Made by a program: the position numbers and the translations under genes. DNA of 59,001 bases. Origin: Pseudomonadota bacterium (GTDB lineage Bacteria > Pseudomonadota > Alphaproteobacteria > Caulobacterales > Caulobacteraceae). Below the pieces are notes generated by a model that was not told the origin of the DNA, did no database searches, and worked only from the letters and a program-made list of their open reading frames with translations. Each line of letters starts with the position of its first letter. The first letter of the stretch is position 1. Shown one piece after another: positions 51,842-59,001 of this stretch. Location of the stretch: assembly GCA_019348195.1 (NCBI GenBank), contig JAHWJX010000006.1, positions 1-59,001 of the forward strand, in the 5' to 3' direction.

Positions 51842-52351
51842 CTAGCGCCCCCCGGCCACCGGGATGATCCAGTGCCGAACCCGAGGGCGGCCCAAGGCTC
51901 GGTCACGAGCTGACGAGGGCTCGACCAGAATCCCTTTCACCGGGCCCGGTTCAAGCTTGGCCCGCGCGATTGAGCGGCCGGACGCGTTGGGGGCTGAACG
52001 GCGGGAGGTGCTGGCGACCTTTCGTTCCGGCGAAGTCGGTCCGAGCAGGCGGTAGGGCGCGCCCCCGGGCGCTGACGCCCGGTAGCCCATTTCGCGCTCC
52101 TCCGGATTGGGTATGGGGGCCATGGTGCCCCAGCCAGGGCGCCGAGCCTCCACCAGGACAGCCTGGGAGGGGGGAGACGCCACCGGTCTGTCTTCTTCCT
52201 CTGCAGGACCGCCGAGGAGTTCAGGCGCCGCCTCAGCCTGGATCGCCGCCCCGGCGGGCTCATGGACTTCAGGCATTCCGCAGCCGCTCAAGGCGACCAA
52301 CAGGAGAGAGCTTCCTAGAAGAAGAGCGGCCTTGGATGCGTCGGACTTCAT
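51842..52351 (-). CDS. Hypothetical lipoprotein, Pro/Arg-rich
   Basis: I start at the ATG at 52351 because it yields a clean lipoprotein signal: MKSDASKAALLLGSSLLLVA then LSGC, with the lipid-anchoring Cys near residue 24. The mature 146-aa part is acidic then basic and rich in Pro, with no family I recognise (segments PAEEEDRPVASPPSQAVLVE and ARDRALGRPRVRHWIIPVAG). It is convergent with the serine hydrolase gene. Confidence 0.6.
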   Translation of the reverse strand: MKSDASKAALLLGSSLLLVALSGCGMPEVHEPAGAAIQAEAAPELLGGPAEEEDRPVASPPSQAVLVEARRPGWGTMAPIPNPEEREMGYRASAPGGAPYRLLGPTSPERKVASTSRRSAPNASGRSIARAKLEPGPVKGILVEPSSARDRALGRPRVRHWIIPVAGGR

Positions 52352-52509
52352 CTCGCGTGTCCCTGGGCCTGCCCCGTCCGCGACGTTAACACTTTCGAGG
52401 GCTCGTAGGTAGAACATATCGGGCTGGTGCAGTCTCATGCGTTGACAGAGCTGGAAGTCCCGCCAGCCATCAACATCCAGCGCGCACGGCTACCCGTTGA
52501 GGCGTCGAC

Positions 52510-52917
52510 TCAGCGGCCGGGAGTCTCGCCTCGGGCGGCAGCCGCCTCCTCAGGCGAGAGCTTGCGAACGCTGCGCACCAGGCAACGCTGCAGCCCGCGC
52601 CCGCTCACAGGAGGGATCAGAAGCTCGGCATCCCGGCCCGAGCAGATCCGGCCGGAGCCGCCGCGCGAGACGATGCCGAGCCTTTGGGCGTAGTCGATGT
52701 CCGGGCACCCGGGGGACACGGCAAGCTCCCAGGTTTCATAAAGGCCAAGATTGACCAGGGCGAGATTGGGTCCGGCGTCGCTGAAGCCGGTCACCGACGA
52801 GCTCCAGAAGCACTGCCTGGGACTTTCGGCGGCCATCGGACCGACGGCGTCGCGGGCCGGCGCGGTGCATGCGGCCGCCCCCAACATCGAAGCCAGGACG
52901 AGGTCGACGGCGCGCAA
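52510..52917 (-). CDS. DUF6491 family lipoprotein
   Basis: The protein contains the DUF6491 pattern: RQCFWSSSVTGFSDAGPNLA, VNLGLYETWELAVSPGCPDI, DYAQRLGIVSRGGSGRICSG, RDAELLIPPVSGRGLQRCLV and SVRKLSPEE. The family is frequent in Caulobacterales and of unknown function. I choose a TTG at 52917, 8 bases after GGAGG, which gives a short lipoprotein signal ending GAAAC; the longer GTG start at 52953 spoils the signal. Length would be 135 aa, the usual size. Confidence 0.72.
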   Translation of the reverse strand: MRAVDLVLASMLGAAACTAPARDAVGPMAAESPRQCFWSSSVTGFSDAGPNLALVNLGLYETWELAVSPGCPDIDYAQRLGIVSRGGSGRICSGRDAELLIPPVSGRGLQRCLVRSVRKLSPEEAAAARGETPGR

Positions 52918-53125
52918 CTGGATGACCTCCAATTCGCAGAGATCAACGCACACCAGCCTGAGCGGTTCACCCCCTGCATAAGGCTCAGCCTTGGGCGCCT
53001 AACGGCAGCCGGCGGCCGTAGGGCCTGGACCAAAGCCTAGACGCGGACCTGCCCAGCGTCGGACCCAGGCGTCTCCCGCGGGAGCCCAGGCGCACGTCTC
53101 AGCCGCAACGAACACACGCGACCGA

Positions 53126-53497
53126 TCACAGTCCGGCCGACTTCGGCGGTCGCGCCGCAGCGGCCACAGGGGGATCGCCGTCCAGGTCGGTGCGTTGGCG
53201 CACGACCTCGAAGCGGTGGCCGGCGTCGCGCATCTCGTAGAGCTTGCCGCGCGCGTCCTTGAAGGGGCGGTGGACCACCATCATCAGCTGGCCGTCGAAG
53301 GCGCGGAACAGCATGCCGTGACCGCTGTCCCGCCGCACAAGCGCGCCGAGTTGGATCCAGGGGCCGTCGATCTCGCCGGAGGTGGATCGGGCTTGGGCCT
53401 GGACGTAGCCGTCGGCCGCCCAGGTGGACCAGAGCATGATCAGCTGACCCTTGCGGGTGCGGTGAAGTTGCGGCCCGTCGGTGACGAAGGCCGTCAC
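53126..53497 (-). pseudogene. 3' remnant of a GH43-family glycoside hydrolase
   Basis: The frame reads TAFVTDGPQLHRTRKGQLIM, LWSTWAADGYVQAQARSTSG, GPWIQLGALVRRDSGHGMLF, RAFDGQLMMVVHRPFKDARG and KLYEMRDAGHRFEVVRQRTD. That is the last blades of a five-bladed GH43 beta-propeller, with the conserved SGHGMLF segment. The N-terminal two thirds, with the catalytic Asp and Glu, are absent. Upstream (toward 53560) the frame stays open but reads unrelated sequence that belongs to the GH35 gene on the other strand. GH43 enzymes release arabinose, xylose or galactose from pectin and hemicellulose side chains. Confidence 0.75.
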
Positions 53498-53528
53498 GCC
53501 GGGTCGACGGCTTGGAACCTTCTGCAGT

Positions 53529-54341
53529 TGGCCGGCGGCCCAGGCGGACTCGCTCAGCCTGCACTATGGGGCCGGCGGCGCAGGCATGATCCAGGTCTGG
53601 CTGGGCGGACGGTTCCTGGGCCAGCACGAGCTGGCCACGCAGCTCACCTTTCCGCTGACGACGGGGACGGCCAACTTCACCGTGCCGCCTGAGCTTCGGA
53701 CGCCCGGAGAGCACGTCCTGGCGGTGATGGTCCGCAACAACGGCCACAACTGGGACTTGAACGCCGACGACGCCCACAAGGAGGGGCGCGGGCTGATCCA
53801 GGCCTCGCTCTCGAAGCAGGCGGGCAAGAGCTTCTCCGTACCCATCGCTTGGAAGATCCAGGGCGTGCAGGGCGGCGAAGACCTGGTCGACACCGTTCGC
53901 GGCCCGGTCAACAACGGAGGCCTCTTCGGCGAGCGGAACGGCTGGCACCTGCCCGAGCACCGTGACGGCGGCTGGTCTGTGGAGCCTCCTCCTCCGGCCC
54001 CTGGGACGCATTGGCGCCGGACCACCTTCGACCTCGATGTGCCGCAGGGCCATGACGCCTCGCTGGGGATCACCATCGGCGATCCCAACACGCCACGCTC
54101 GCCGGGAGCCTATCGGGTGCTGATCTTCGTGAACGGCTGGAACATGGGCCAGTTCATCTCCAACATCGGCCCGCAGCGCACCTTCGTGATCCCCACGGGC
54201 GTGCTGAACCCGAGGGGACGCAACACCCTGGCGCTGGCGGTGACGAGCAACGGTGATCCGGCGAACGCGCTGGAGGCGGTGCGGCTGGTGAACCTGCGAA
54301 CGGTGCGTGGCGGGCCCAGCTCCGTTGGCGCAGCTCCCTAG
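53529..54341 (+). pseudogene. 3' remnant of a GH35-family beta-galactosidase
   Basis: From about 53529 the frame reads WPAAQADSLSLHYGAGGAGM, IQVWLGGRFLGQHELATQLT, FTVPPELRTPGEHVLAVMVR, NNGHNWDLNADDAHKEGRGL, then a second jelly-roll with YRVLIFVNGWNMGQFISNIG, PQRTFVIPTGVLNPRGRNTL and ALAVTSNGDPANALEAVRLV. These are the C-terminal galactose-binding-like domains of GH35 enzymes. The catalytic TIM barrel is missing, so it cannot be active. It runs into the DUF6250 gene with a 2-bp gap. Confidence 0.75.
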
Positions 54342-54343
54342 AG

Positions 54344-55150
54344 ATGGAGCGCCGGCGGCTTCTGGTCCTGGCCGCCACCGTGCTGCTGCACGGATGCGCA
54401 AGTCGTCCCGCGGGAGAAGCTCCGGCCGGCGAAACCCGCTACCGCCTGGGCGGATTGATCCACCAGGACGACTTTCGCGGCGGGCTTGCTCAATGGGCGG
54501 TGGAGCTCGAGGCGGGCGGCCGCGTGGAGGCGCGCGACGGGCTGCTCGAGATCGATGTTCCACGCGGCGCCACCGTCTGGTTCCGGCCTGAGCTGCGCGG
54601 ACCGGTGCTGATCGAGTACGAAGTCCGTGCGGTGTCGGCGGGCGGGCCCAACGACCGCGTCAGCGACCTGAACAGCTTCTGGATGGCCACGGATCCCAGC
54701 AGCTCCGGCCGCAGGAGTCCCGGCGACGTCCTGAGCCGCCGCCGCAGCGGTCGGTTCGCGGACTACGAACCTCTGCACATGTACTATGTGGGCCTGGGCG
54801 GCAACACCAACACCACCAGCCGTTTCCGGCGTTACGGGGGCGCCGCGGGGCGCCCTCTCCTGCCCCAGCACGACCTGCGCTCGCCCGGAGCGCTGCTGCA
54901 GCCGAACCGGACCTACCGTGTCCGGCTGGTCGCCAGCGGAGGGCTCATCCAGTACTGGCGTGACGGTGAAAAGCTATTCGAGATGAACGATCCGGAGCCT
55001 TATACGCGCGGCTGGTTCGCCATCCGCACGACTCAGAACCGGATGCGCGTTGGGCGATTGCGGATATACCGGCTCCTCCCCGCCTCAGGACCGATCGCCC
55101 GCTCCAGACCAGGGCCACGAGCCTCGCCGCGCGTGGCGGCGGCGTGGTGA
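54344..55150 (+). CDS. DUF6250 family lipoprotein (YesU-like fold)
   Basis: The 268-aa protein has a lipoprotein signal (MERRRLLVLAATVLLHGCAS, Cys near 18) and a concanavalin-like region: LIHQDDFRGGLAQWAVELEA, IDVPRGATVWFRPELRGPVL, RVSDLNSFWMATDPSSSGRR, YEPLHMYYVGLGGNTNTTSR, YRVRLVASGGLIQYWRDGEK, GWFAIRTTQNRMRVGRLRIY. This matches DUF6250, found in pectin/rhamnogalacturonan loci and likely carbohydrate binding or lyase-related. The last ~25 residues look unrelated to the fold. Its end overlaps the GH28 start. Confidence 0.8.
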   Translation: MERRRLLVLAATVLLHGCASRPAGEAPAGETRYRLGGLIHQDDFRGGLAQWAVELEAGGRVEARDGLLEIDVPRGATVWFRPELRGPVLIEYEVRAVSAGGPNDRVSDLNSFWMATDPSSSGRRSPGDVLSRRRSGRFADYEPLHMYYVGLGGNTNTTSRFRRYGGAAGRPLLPQHDLRSPGALLQPNRTYRVRLVASGGLIQYWRDGEKLFEMNDPEPYTRGWFAIRTTQNRMRVGRLRIYRLLPASGPIARSRPGPRASPRVAAAW

Positions 55151-56676
55151 CGCCCGTCTCCGCCCAGCCGGTCGCGGGCGTGTACGACGTCCGCAGCTTC
55201 GGAGCCGTTGCAGGGGACAGCTGGCTCGACACCGGAGCCATCAACCGCGCCATCCAGGCCGCCTCGGAGGCGGGCGGGGGCGTGGTCCGCGTGCCTCCCG
55301 GGCGCTACCTCAGTTTCTCCATTCGGCTGCGCAGCCGCGTGACCCTGGAGCTGGCGCCCGGGGCCGTGCTCGAGGCGGCCGACCCGGGGCGCCACGGCGG
55401 CCGCTACGATGCGCCCGAACCCAATCCTCACGACCTGTACCAGGACTTCGGCCACAGCCATTGGCGCAACAGCCTGATCTGGGGCGAGGACGTGCACGAT
55501 GTCGCCATCGTCGGCGGGGGTCTGATCGACGGCGCCGGCCTCACCCGCGAAGGTCCCGGCGCGCGCTGGTCGCGCAACAAACTGGGCGACCGCCCGCTCA
55601 GCATGGGGGCGGCGGAGCCGACCTCCGCGGACCGCTATGAGGCCGAGGTCCGCGAGATGGACGGGCTGGGCAACAAGGCGATCGCGCTGAAGAACGCGCG
55701 CAACGTCACCTTTCGCGACTTTTCCGTCCTGAACGGCGGGCACTTCGCCTTTCTGCTCACGGGCGTCGACAATCTGGTGATGGATGGGCTGCGCATCGAC
55801 ACCAACCGCGACGGCATCGACCTGGACGTGGTGCGCAACGCGCGGCTGTCCAACCTTGCGGTGAACACCCCCAACGACGACGCCATCGTGCTCAAGAGTT
55901 CGCTCGCCCTGGGTGTCGCCCGTCCCACCGAGAACGTCACGGTCACCAATTGCCAGGTCTCAGGCTACGACCTCGGCGCCCTGCTGGACGGCTCCTTCCG
56001 CAAGACGCAGGAGCTGTCGCCCGACCTGGACCGGGTGACGGGCCGCGTTAAGCTCGGCACCGAGTCCAACGGGGGCTTCCGCAACGTCGCGATCAGCAAC
56101 TGCGTTTTCGACCGCTCGCGCGGGCTGGCGCTGGAAAGCGTGGATGGCGGCGTGCTCGAGGACGTAACGGTGAGCAACATCGTCATGCGGGACGTGACCA
56201 CGGCGCCGATCTTCATCTACCTCGGCGACCGCCGCCGCGCGCCCAAAGGGACCGGGGTCGCCTCTCTGCGACGCGTCAATATCAGCAACCTCACCGCCTA
56301 TGGCATCGACCCCCGCTACGCGGCCATCGTTGCGGGCCTGCCGGACCGGCCCGTGGAGGACGTGACCCTGAGCAACATTCGCCTGGTTTTCCGAGGCGGC
56401 GGCACGGCGGAGGACGCCGCTCGCGTGCTACCGGAGCTGGCCGAGGCCTATCCCGAGCCCAGCATGTTCGGAGTCACGCCGGCCTACGGCCTTTACGTCC
56501 GCCACGCCCGCAACCTGGTCCTGCGCGACATCCAGCTCAGCACGGAGCAGCCGGACGCACGGCCCGCGGTGCTGGTGGACGATGCGGAGGGCTTGCGCGC
56601 CCACGGGGTGACGGCGAACACGGGCGATTCGTCCCCCGCGGCCCTCGATCTCCCTAGCGCCTGTCCGAGGCTTTGA
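55144..56676 (+). CDS. GH28-family glycoside hydrolase (polygalacturonase/rhamnogalacturonase-like)
   Basis: The 510-aa protein is a right-handed beta-helix enzyme. It opens with YDVRSFGAVAGDSWLDTGAI and NRAIQAASEAGGGVVRVPPG, then has the GH28 active-site region RIDTNRDGIDLDVVRNARLS and NTPNDDAIVLKSSLALGV with paired Asp residues. Several repeating coils follow (VTVSNIVMRDVTTAPIFIYL). GH28 enzymes cleave galacturonan, rhamnogalacturonan or remove terminal residues. The GTG at 55144 (or 55147) overlaps the DUF6250 stop. The N-terminus lacks a proper signal peptide, so the real start may be different or export may be lost. Context with rhamnose genes favours a rhamnogalacturonan substrate. Confidence 0.88.
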   Translation: MVTPVSAQPVAGVYDVRSFGAVAGDSWLDTGAINRAIQAASEAGGGVVRVPPGRYLSFSIRLRSRVTLELAPGAVLEAADPGRHGGRYDAPEPNPHDLYQDFGHSHWRNSLIWGEDVHDVAIVGGGLIDGAGLTREGPGARWSRNKLGDRPLSMGAAEPTSADRYEAEVREMDGLGNKAIALKNARNVTFRDFSVLNGGHFAFLLTGVDNLVMDGLRIDTNRDGIDLDVVRNARLSNLAVNTPNDDAIVLKSSLALGVARPTENVTVTNCQVSGYDLGALLDGSFRKTQELSPDLDRVTGRVKLGTESNGGFRNVAISNCVFDRSRGLALESVDGGVLEDVTVSNIVMRDVTTAPIFIYLGDRRRAPKGTGVASLRRVNISNLTAYGIDPRYAAIVAGLPDRPVEDVTLSNIRLVFRGGGTAEDAARVLPELAEAYPEPSMFGVTPAYGLYVRHARNLVLRDIQLSTEQPDARPAVLVDDAEGLRAHGVTANTGDSSPAALDLPSACPRL

Positions 56677-56995
56677 GGTGGAAGACTGGTGCAAGGTCCA
56701 CCTGCACCGGGACGTTGTCCGGACCAGCCTCCATGATGTCAGCCATCATGGCCCACCAGCGCTTCATGACCTCCGTGTTCGGCAGCGCGGCCAGGGTATG
56801 ATCGCAGCGGCGCGTGAGCACGGCGAGCAGATGGTCGGTCCCGGGATCGAGGAAGACGCGGTAGTCCAGCACCCCCGCTGCGATCAGCGCCTCGGTCAGC
56901 TCGGGCCAGATTTCGTCATGGCGGCGCTTGTATTCGGCCGCCTGCCCCGGATGCATGTTCATCCGGAACGCCACGGTCTCGTGATCGGCGCTCAT
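56654..56995 (-). CDS. rhaM: L-rhamnose mutarotase
   Basis: RhaM interconverts alpha and beta anomers of L-rhamnose so that downstream enzymes get the right form. The 113-aa protein has [20 protein letters not shown] and [20 protein letters not shown] with the active-site His and the EIWPEL signature, then [20 protein letters not shown] near the end. Its ATG overlaps the stop of the upstream oxidase gene (ATGA), so it is the last gene of the run. Confidence 0.95.
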   Translation of the reverse strand: MSADHETVAFRMNMHPGQAAEYKRRHDEIWPELTEALIAAGVLDYRVFLDPGTDHLLAVLTRRCDHTLAALPNTEVMKRWWAMMADIMEAGPDNVPVQVDLAPVFHLKASDRR

Positions 56996-58149
56996 CGCCC
57001 CCTCTCTCCCGTAGCGAGGATGTTTCGGTCGATCTGCGCGATGGTGGTCGTCCCGGTCAGCGCCATGGCCACGCGCATCTCGGCGGCGAACAGCGCCAGG
57101 ATATGCGCCACCCCGGCTCGGCCGCGCGCGGCAAGGGCGTAGGCCCAAGCCCGGCCCACGAGCACGCCGTCCGCGCCAAGCGCCAGCATCCGCACCACGT
57201 CCAACCCGCTGCGGACACCGCCGTCGGCGAGCACCGTCAAACGCCCCTCCACCGCGTCGGCGACGGCTGGCAAGGCGCGTGCGGCGGAAAGCACGCCATC
57301 GAGTTGCCGTCCGCCGTGGTTGGAGACCACGATCCCGTCGGCGCCGAGGTCAACCGCCGCACGGGCGTCCTCCGCATCCAGGATCCCCTTGATGACCAGA
57401 GAGCCCTTCCAGTGCTCGCGCACCCAGGCGAGGTCTCCCCAGGTGACGCGAGGGTCGAAGTTGTTGCGCATCCAGGCGAAGAAGTCCTCCAGCCCCGTGT
57501 TCTTTCCGAGCACCGGGGCGACGTTGCCCAGGGTGTGCGGACGCCCGCGCACCCCCACGTCCCAGCTCCAGCCGGGGCGCAGCACCGCCTGCCCAAACCG
57601 TCGTAGGTCTCCCGCCAACCCCGGCGCGCCCGCCAAGCCCGACCGGTAGTCACGGTAGCGCGTACCCGGAACCGGCATGTCCACGGTAAAGACCAGCGTG
57701 GTGCATCCCGCCGCCGCGGCGCCCGCCAGCAAGTTCTGAAGAAAGCCGCGATCCCGGATCATGTAGAGCTGGAACCAGAAAGGGGTCGCATCCCCCTTCG
57801 CCACTTCGTCGATCGCGCAGGCGGACACTGTGGACAGGCAGAAGGGCACTCCAGCCGCAGCGGCGGCCTTGGCCGCCTGGACCTCGCCCCGCCGGGCGTT
57901 CATGCCGGCCAGTCCCACGGGCGCCAGCGCAAGCGGCATCGCCGAGCGGAGGCCGAACAGCTCCGTCGAAAGATCGATTTCGGAGACGTCGCGCAGCACG
58001 CGCTGGCGCAGGGCGACGTCCTCAAGATCCTGCACGTTTCGCCGAAGCGTTGTCTCCGCATAGGAGCCGCCGTCGATGTATTCGAACAGGAAGCGCGGGA
58101 GCCGGCGGCGCGCCAGCTCGCGATAGTCGGAGATCGACGCCGCCTGCAC
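56992..58149 (-). CDS. lldD: FMN-dependent alpha-hydroxy-acid dehydrogenase (L-lactate dehydrogenase LldD-like)
   Basis: The 385-aa TIM-barrel flavoprotein shows [79 protein letters not shown], the active-site segment [20 protein letters not shown] with the catalytic His and Arg, and [20 protein letters not shown] for phosphate binding. It would oxidise L-lactate to pyruvate. In the diketo branch of non-phosphorylating L-rhamnose breakdown the end products are pyruvate and L-lactate, so its presence here fits that route. The start is GTG at 58149, 2 bp after the SDR stop. Confidence 0.92.
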   Translation of the reverse strand: MQAASISDYRELARRRLPRFLFEYIDGGSYAETTLRRNVQDLEDVALRQRVLRDVSEIDLSTELFGLRSAMPLALAPVGLAGMNARRGEVQAAKAAAAAGVPFCLSTVSACAIDEVAKGDATPFWFQLYMIRDRGFLQNLLAGAAAAGCTTLVFTVDMPVPGTRYRDYRSGLAGAPGLAGDLRRFGQAVLRPGWSWDVGVRGRPHTLGNVAPVLGKNTGLEDFFAWMRNNFDPRVTWGDLAWVREHWKGSLVIKGILDAEDARAAVDLGADGIVVSNHGGRQLDGVLSAARALPAVADAVEGRLTVLADGGVRSGLDVVRMLALGADGVLVGRAWAYALAARGRAGVAHILALFAAEMRVAMALTGTTTIAQIDRNILATGERGR

Positions 58150-58151
58150 CG

Positions 58152-58917
58152 CTATTGCAGGTTCACGAAGGCGCCGCCGTCGACCAGCAGCGCGGCGCCG
58201 GTGACGTATCTGGCCAGGTCGGAGGCCAGGAAGACGATCGGTCCGGCCAGATCGTCCGGCTCGCCCAGCCGGCCCAGAGGGATGCGCGCCGCCATGTATT
58301 CGCGCTTCTTGGGATCGGCCAGGTCATCCCTGTTGATCGAGGTCTCGATGGTGCCTGGCAGAACCGAGTTGCAGCGGATTCCGTGCGGTCCCAGCGCGAT
58401 CGCCACCGACTGCATCAAGGAATGCACCCCCGCCTTTGTCGGCGTGTAGTGGGTCTGCATGCCCCCGCCCACCAGGGCGCTGATCGAGCTCACCGCCACG
58501 ATGGCTCCGCCGTTCCCCTGCTTGACCATCTGATTGGCCGCCGCCTGCACCATGTAGAAGGCCCCGTGCAGGTTCACCCGCATGGTCCGCTCCATGGTCT
58601 CCGCCGGCATGTCCAAAAAGGCGTGAAAGGGGCAGATGCCTGCATTGTTGACGAACACGTCCACCTTGCCGAACGCCTCGACGGCGGCCTCGATGAAGGC
58701 CGGCGCCGAAGCCGGATCGGAGACGTCTCCGCGCACCGCAATGGCCCGCCGGCCCATCGCTTCGATGGCGGCGACCGCCGCATCCGCGCCGGCCTGATCG
58801 TTCAGATAGTTGATGGCCACGTTCGCGCCGTGTCGCGCACAGCCTTCGGCGGCCGCCCGGCCTATGCCCTGCGACGCCGGTGACGACCGCCGTCTGACCT
58901 TCGAACCGTCCGTTCAC
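58152..58917 (-). pseudogene. SDR family dehydrogenase of L-rhamnose catabolism, frameshifted
   Basis: The main frame carries AINYLNDQAGADAAVAAIEA, VFVNNAGICPFHAFLDMPAE, AIVAVSSISALVGGGMQTHY, TPTKAGVHSLMQSVAIALGP and [15 protein letters not shown], with the catalytic Ser, Tyr and Lys (YTPTK). The N-terminus MNGRFEGQTAVVTG is in another frame from the GTG at 58917. The two halves join as TAVVTGASQGIGRAAAEGCA if two bases (one CG unit) are restored near 58875, inside the TGxxxGxG cofactor motif. The enzyme would be an L-rhamnose or 3-deoxyrhamnonate dehydrogenase. The GTG overlaps the end of the FAH gene by GTGA, so the operon arrangement is intact and the shift may be a sequencing error. Confidence 0.82.
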
Positions 58918-59001
58918 GCCGCCGCTCCCCGGCGGCGCCAGGGCACGACCGTTTGCTGTTGTTCGCCGAGCTTCTCGATGCCCAGCCGCATCACGTCCCC
59001 G
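58914..59001 (-). CDS. Fumarylacetoacetate hydrolase family protein, C-terminal fragment at the window edge
   Basis: Only the last 28 codons are inside the window: GDVMRLGIEKLGEQQQTVVP then WRRRGAAA and a stop. This is the usual end of FAH-fold hydrolases (GDVxxLxIExLGxQxQxVVP). Next to a rhamnose SDR, LldD and RhaM it is probably 2,4-diketo-3-deoxy-L-rhamnonate hydrolase (LRA6 type), which yields pyruvate and L-lactate. Its stop overlaps the SDR GTG. Confidence 0.75.
   Translation of the reverse strand, partial: GDVMRLGIEKLGEQQQTVVPWRRRGAAA

Noticed and set aside
53500-53530. GTCGAC and CTGCAG near the GH43/GH35 breakpoint as a sign of cloning vector
   Set aside because: The bases between them do not match a known polylinker; two six-base sites can occur by chance in GC-rich DNA.

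Overview
The window looks like a chromosomal segment of a high-GC alphaproteobacterium, most probably Caulobacterales (Caulobacter/Phenylobacterium-like). This rests on the style of the housekeeping proteins, two large TonB-dependent receptors, a DUF6491 lipoprotein and the alphaproteobacterial curli chaperone CsgH. It was read by eye, so the taxonomic call is an inference. Several lesions (two probable foreign or deleted junctions, two frameshifts, one in-frame amber) suggest either a draft or metagenomic assembly or real local decay.

Region 1 (1-18.8 kb) is mostly housekeeping: a glmM fragment joined to an actinobacterial-type PEP carboxykinase tail, then glmS, galU, recA, a broken DUF2945 gene, the isoprenoid/DNA-repair run xseB-csaA-ispA-dxs, a histidine phosphatase, a histone-deacetylase-like hydrolase, a GNAT acetyltransferase, a VOC protein, ppc, a Nudix hydrolase coupled to an S1/P1 nuclease, a 3D-domain protein, a ferredoxin-NADP reductase, a chorismate mutase, an Hpt protein and tRNA-Lys(CTT).

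Region 2 (19-28.2 kb) is a compact catabolic locus: AGE-family epimerase/isomerase, GH63-type glucosyl/mannosylglycerate hydrolase and a TonB receptor on the minus strand; LysR regulator, glycerate 2-kinase and MFS transporter on the plus strand. Together they predict uptake of a glycosylated glycerate compatible solute, its hydrolysis to hexose plus glycerate, and phosphorylation of glycerate into glycolysis.

Region 3 (29.8-40.6 kb) is a functional-amyloid (curli) locus. The minus-strand order is csgF, csgG, three large curlin-repeat proteins (317, 574 and 480 aa), a 238-aa CsgA/CsgB-like protein, an unrecognised secreted protein and csgH. A PAS-like/LuxR regulator lies at each end; the upstream one carries an amber codon in its DNA-binding domain. 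The two largest subunits alternate short arcs with longer arcs rich in His and aromatic residues, which is the most unusual pattern in the window. No csgE or csgD was found.

Region 4 (40.8-51.8 kb) holds a D-lactate/glycolate-type FAD oxidase followed by an amino-sugar and peptidoglycan-recycling locus: SIS-type glucosamine-6-P deaminase, nagA, a BadF-type GlcNAc kinase, a TonB receptor, murQ, a GntR/UTRA regulator and a serine hydrolase, with a candidate GntR operator before the receptor.

Region 5 (51.8-59.0 kb) has two small lipoproteins and a pectin/rhamnose section: the 3' remnants of a GH43 and a GH35 gene meeting at one breakpoint, a DUF6250 lipoprotein, a GH28 enzyme and, on the minus strand, an L-rhamnose catabolic run (FAH-family hydrolase end, frameshifted SDR, LldD-type oxidase, rhamnose mutarotase). 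The run leaves the window at its right edge.
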